The translations under genes and the position numbers were made by a program. DNA of 64,000 bases from Anaerostipes hominis (ex Lee et al. 2021) (GTDB lineage: Bacteria; Bacillota; Clostridia; Lachnospirales; Lachnospiraceae): NCBI RefSeq assembly GCF_002270485.1, contig NZ_NQOG01000013.1, forward strand, positions 1-64,000. Reading direction: 5' to 3'. Under the pieces are notes generated by a model. It saw nothing but the letters and a program-made list of their open reading frames with translations. It did not search any database and was not told where the DNA came from. Positions 62,164 to 64,000 of the stretch are shown in pieces. Within the stretch, counting starts at the first letter, position 1, and each line of letters starts with the position of its first letter.

Positions 62164-63052
62164 TATTGCTGCTTCCGTGCTTGCACGACTGAAAAATAAA
62201 GCTGCTGAAAGCGGCAGAAGCTATCAGCTCTGCTTGCAGCTTTTTTGTCAGGAAGAATTTCTCCGCCGTTTGGAGAAATCAAGGTATGCAGAAAACCTTG
62301 TGTTAAAAGGTGGCTTGTTCCTTTATTCTCTGACTGACTTTGATAGCCGGGTAACGGTGGATGTGGACTTTTTGCTTCGGCAAGTACCAAACACGCCGGA
62401 ACAATTAAAGTCCCTTCTGGAAGAAATCATAACAGTTCCTACCGGCAATGATTTTGTAACCTTTGAGATCAAGGATGTTGCGCCTATTGCCATCGCTAAA
62501 AAGTATTCGGGAATTGGTGCCTCTATCGTTGCCCGTATCAAAAACACAAGAACGCCATTCAGCATTGACTTTGGCGTAGGAGATGTCATTGTTCCGAAAC
62601 AGGAAAAGCGCCAGATACCAACGCAGCTTCCAGAGTTTGAATCACCAACGGTAAATACCTACTCGGTTGAAACCACCGTTGCGGAAAAACTCGATGCCAT
62701 TTTGAGCCTGATGGAGTTTTCCAGCCGAATGAAGGATTACTACGATATTTATTATATCTCCAACAAGTTTGATTTTGATGGCGGAGTGCTTACTGAATCA
62801 CTCAGAAAGACCTTTTCAAACCGTGAACACAGCTTCACGCTCGAACAATTTGAGCAGGTTATGAGCTTTGCCGCTGATGCTGCCATGCAGAAAAAATGGA
62901 AAGCATTCTGTCGGAAGATTGATACACAAACTGACGATTTCAATACAGTGCTAAAAATAATTGAGGCGTTTTTGACAGAACCGTTTACAGCGGCGGTCAA
63001 AAGCAAAAAGTTTACTGAAAAATGGTCTGCCGCTGATGGCGAGTGGATATGA
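62156..63052 (+). CDS. abiEii: AbiEii-family nucleotidyltransferase toxin
   Basis: 298 residues with K51-G52-G53 and the T67-V-D69-V-D71 motif of AbiEii/AbiGii nucleotidyltransferases, and a C-terminal helical part. Such toxins block growth by acting on a nucleic-acid target, for which tRNA has been shown for relatives. Length and motifs are complete, so the system should be active. Confidence 0.9.
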   Translation: MADIAASVLARLKNKAAESGRSYQLCLQLFCQEEFLRRLEKSRYAENLVLKGGLFLYSLTDFDSRVTVDVDFLLRQVPNTPEQLKSLLEEIITVPTGNDFVTFEIKDVAPIAIAKKYSGIGASIVARIKNTRTPFSIDFGVGDVIVPKQEKRQIPTQLPEFESPTVNTYSVETTVAEKLDAILSLMEFSSRMKDYYDIYYISNKFDFDGGVLTESLRKTFSNREHSFTLEQFEQVMSFAADAAMQKKWKAFCRKIDTQTDDFNTVLKIIEAFLTEPFTAAVKSKKFTEKWSAADGEWI

Positions 63053-63068
63053 TTAGGAGAAATAGAAA

Positions 63069-64000
63069 ATGATTAGAACAGATATGATTTCAACTGTTGG
63101 CAGAGCTTATCTTACCAGCAATATTGAGAATGACGAATATAGCTATCCGAAAGCTTTTTCCGCATCATCTTTGACATTTGTTCCTATTCGAAATAGTGCA
63201 GGTCGTGCATTTGAAAAATTGGATATTCGTTTTGTTAAGGATAATATTACCGTGCTCATTGAAACCAAACAGAACTTTACAAAGGCAGATGAGGAGCAAT
63301 TATCTGCTTATGTAGAATATGAAAAAGCGTTGACAGGTAATAAGACAGTTGCTATTTTAGCGAATACTGTAAACGACAATGTAAAAGTGTGGCGAGGCGT
63401 TGTTTCTGACAGTGATCTTATGCCAAAAGAAACAGTTCTTCGATCTATGGACGAATATGTTGATTTTTACACTTCAAAAATCAATGATAAAGAAAAAGTG
63501 ATGCAGAATACATATAAACTTAATGAATTGCTGCATCGCCACAGTATTCCTGAAAAATTGAGAAGTCAGTTTGTTGGTACATGCCTTCTTGCTCTGAAAA
63601 ATGGTTTAGACTATTCAACTCCTTCTTTAACAGCTGCTCAAATAAGGACAAGAATAAAAGAAGTTCTTGAAGAATTGCTGAATTCGGATATTAATAAGGC
63701 GGAGAAACTTGCTTTATTAAACCGTAATGTCTTGGGTGACCAATACATTCGTCAATTGAATATTGCCGCTTTTAGAGAAATTTTGAATTTTATTGAAAAT
63801 AACATTCTACCTTTTATCAATGATAAGAGCACCTCTGGACAGGATTTGCTTAACCTGTTCTTTGTTACCTTCAATAAATATGTCGGAAAATCGGATAAAA
63901 ACCAAGCTTTTACACCGGATCATATTACTGATTTTATGGCAAAAATTACTGGTGTGAACAAGCATTCTGTAGTACTTGATCCTTGTTGTGGCAGCGGATC
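63069..64000 (+). CDS. Fused nuclease/N6-DNA methylase (partial, runs off the window)
   Basis: An open frame of 310 codons from ATG 63069 (TAGGAGAA site) to the window end. The N-terminus has an ETK of PD-(D/E)XK type (NITVLIETKQ, after LDIRFVKD), a helical middle follows, and DPCCGSGS of methylase motif I begins at the very end. This fits a single-chain type IIG-like restriction-modification enzyme. The target-recognition part lies outside. It follows AbiEii by 16 bases, so the two may be co-transcribed. Confidence 0.8.
   Translation, partial: MIRTDMISTVGRAYLTSNIENDEYSYPKAFSASSLTFVPIRNSAGRAFEKLDIRFVKDNITVLIETKQNFTKADEEQLSAYVEYEKALTGNKTVAILANTVNDNVKVWRGVVSDSDLMPKETVLRSMDEYVDFYTSKINDKEKVMQNTYKLNELLHRHSIPEKLRSQFVGTCLLALKNGLDYSTPSLTAAQIRTRIKEVLEELLNSDINKAEKLALLNRNVLGDQYIRQLNIAAFREILNFIENNILPFINDKSTSGQDLLNLFFVTFNKYVGKSDKNQAFTPDHITDFMAKITGVNKHSVVLDPCCGSG

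Noticed and set aside
62323-62589. Minus-strand frame inside AbiEii
   Set aside because: Antisense of a gene with intact toxin motifs.
1-64000. CRISPR arrays, rRNA and tRNA genes
   Set aside because: No regularly spaced repeats, 16S/23S signatures or tRNA cloverleafs with TTCGANNC were seen. A tRNA scan would settle the last point.

Overview
The window looks like the chromosome of a low-to-moderate GC anaerobic Firmicute of the Clostridia, most likely a gut Lachnospiraceae. This rests on the many PTS systems, the Clostridia-type genes (PRD/LevR regulators, HxlR and PadR regulators, DUF3795), strong AGGAGG ribosome binding sites, TTGACA/TATAAT promoters, and relics of Tn4451/Tn1549-like elements. 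No rRNA, tRNA or CRISPR array was seen. Genus cannot be fixed from this sequence.

Layout. 1-7 kb is a scrambled accessory zone: a LysE-type exporter, a truncated DUF4297/Cap4-like nuclease next to a YhcG/DUF1016 PDDEXK protein, a dead tyrosine integrase, a decayed AbiE locus whose promoter/operator is still clear, a flavodoxin/HxlR divergent pair, and a Tn4451-like scar that cuts an esterase gene. After an OGG1-type glycosylase, 8.3-59.2 kb is a large carbohydrate island, almost all on the minus strand, with five PTS loci. (1) 8.3-15.1 kb: sorbose/mannose-family PTS with a fused IIC-IID, two dehydrogenases and an aldolase. (2) 17.6-27.6 kb: galactitol-type PTS with its own HPr, a stand-alone Enzyme I N-domain, a PRD activator, a class II aldolase and two alcohol dehydrogenases. 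(3) 32.7-38.7 kb: ascorbate-type PTS with split transketolase. (4) 43.1-50.0 kb: mannose-family PTS driven by a sigma-54 promoter and a LevR-type activator, ending in a broken nagB. (5) 52.9-59.3 kb: galactitol-type IIC with no visible IIA/IIB, plus hydroxyacid dehydrogenase, SDR, aldolase, FGGY kinase and GlpP. Between these lie a PadR-MATE pair, a TPP-riboswitch-controlled thiamine-precursor ABC operon, an unusual PurF-like gene, a SWIM/SNF2 helicase and a RelE/Phd toxin-antitoxin set.

The right end (59.5-64 kb) has an IS3-family element, an XRE relic, a complete AbiE system and the start of a fused nuclease/N6-methylase, so it looks like the edge of a defence island.

How it works together. 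Each PTS locus carries its own sensor and its own downstream enzymes that would feed phosphorylated sugars or polyols toward triose phosphates. The best regulatory story is locus 5: a perfect terminator hairpin sits between a strong promoter and the first gene, and the operon's last gene encodes GlpP, an RNA-binding antiterminator. This suggests autogenous antitermination. Locus 2 carries private but incomplete phosphotransfer parts.
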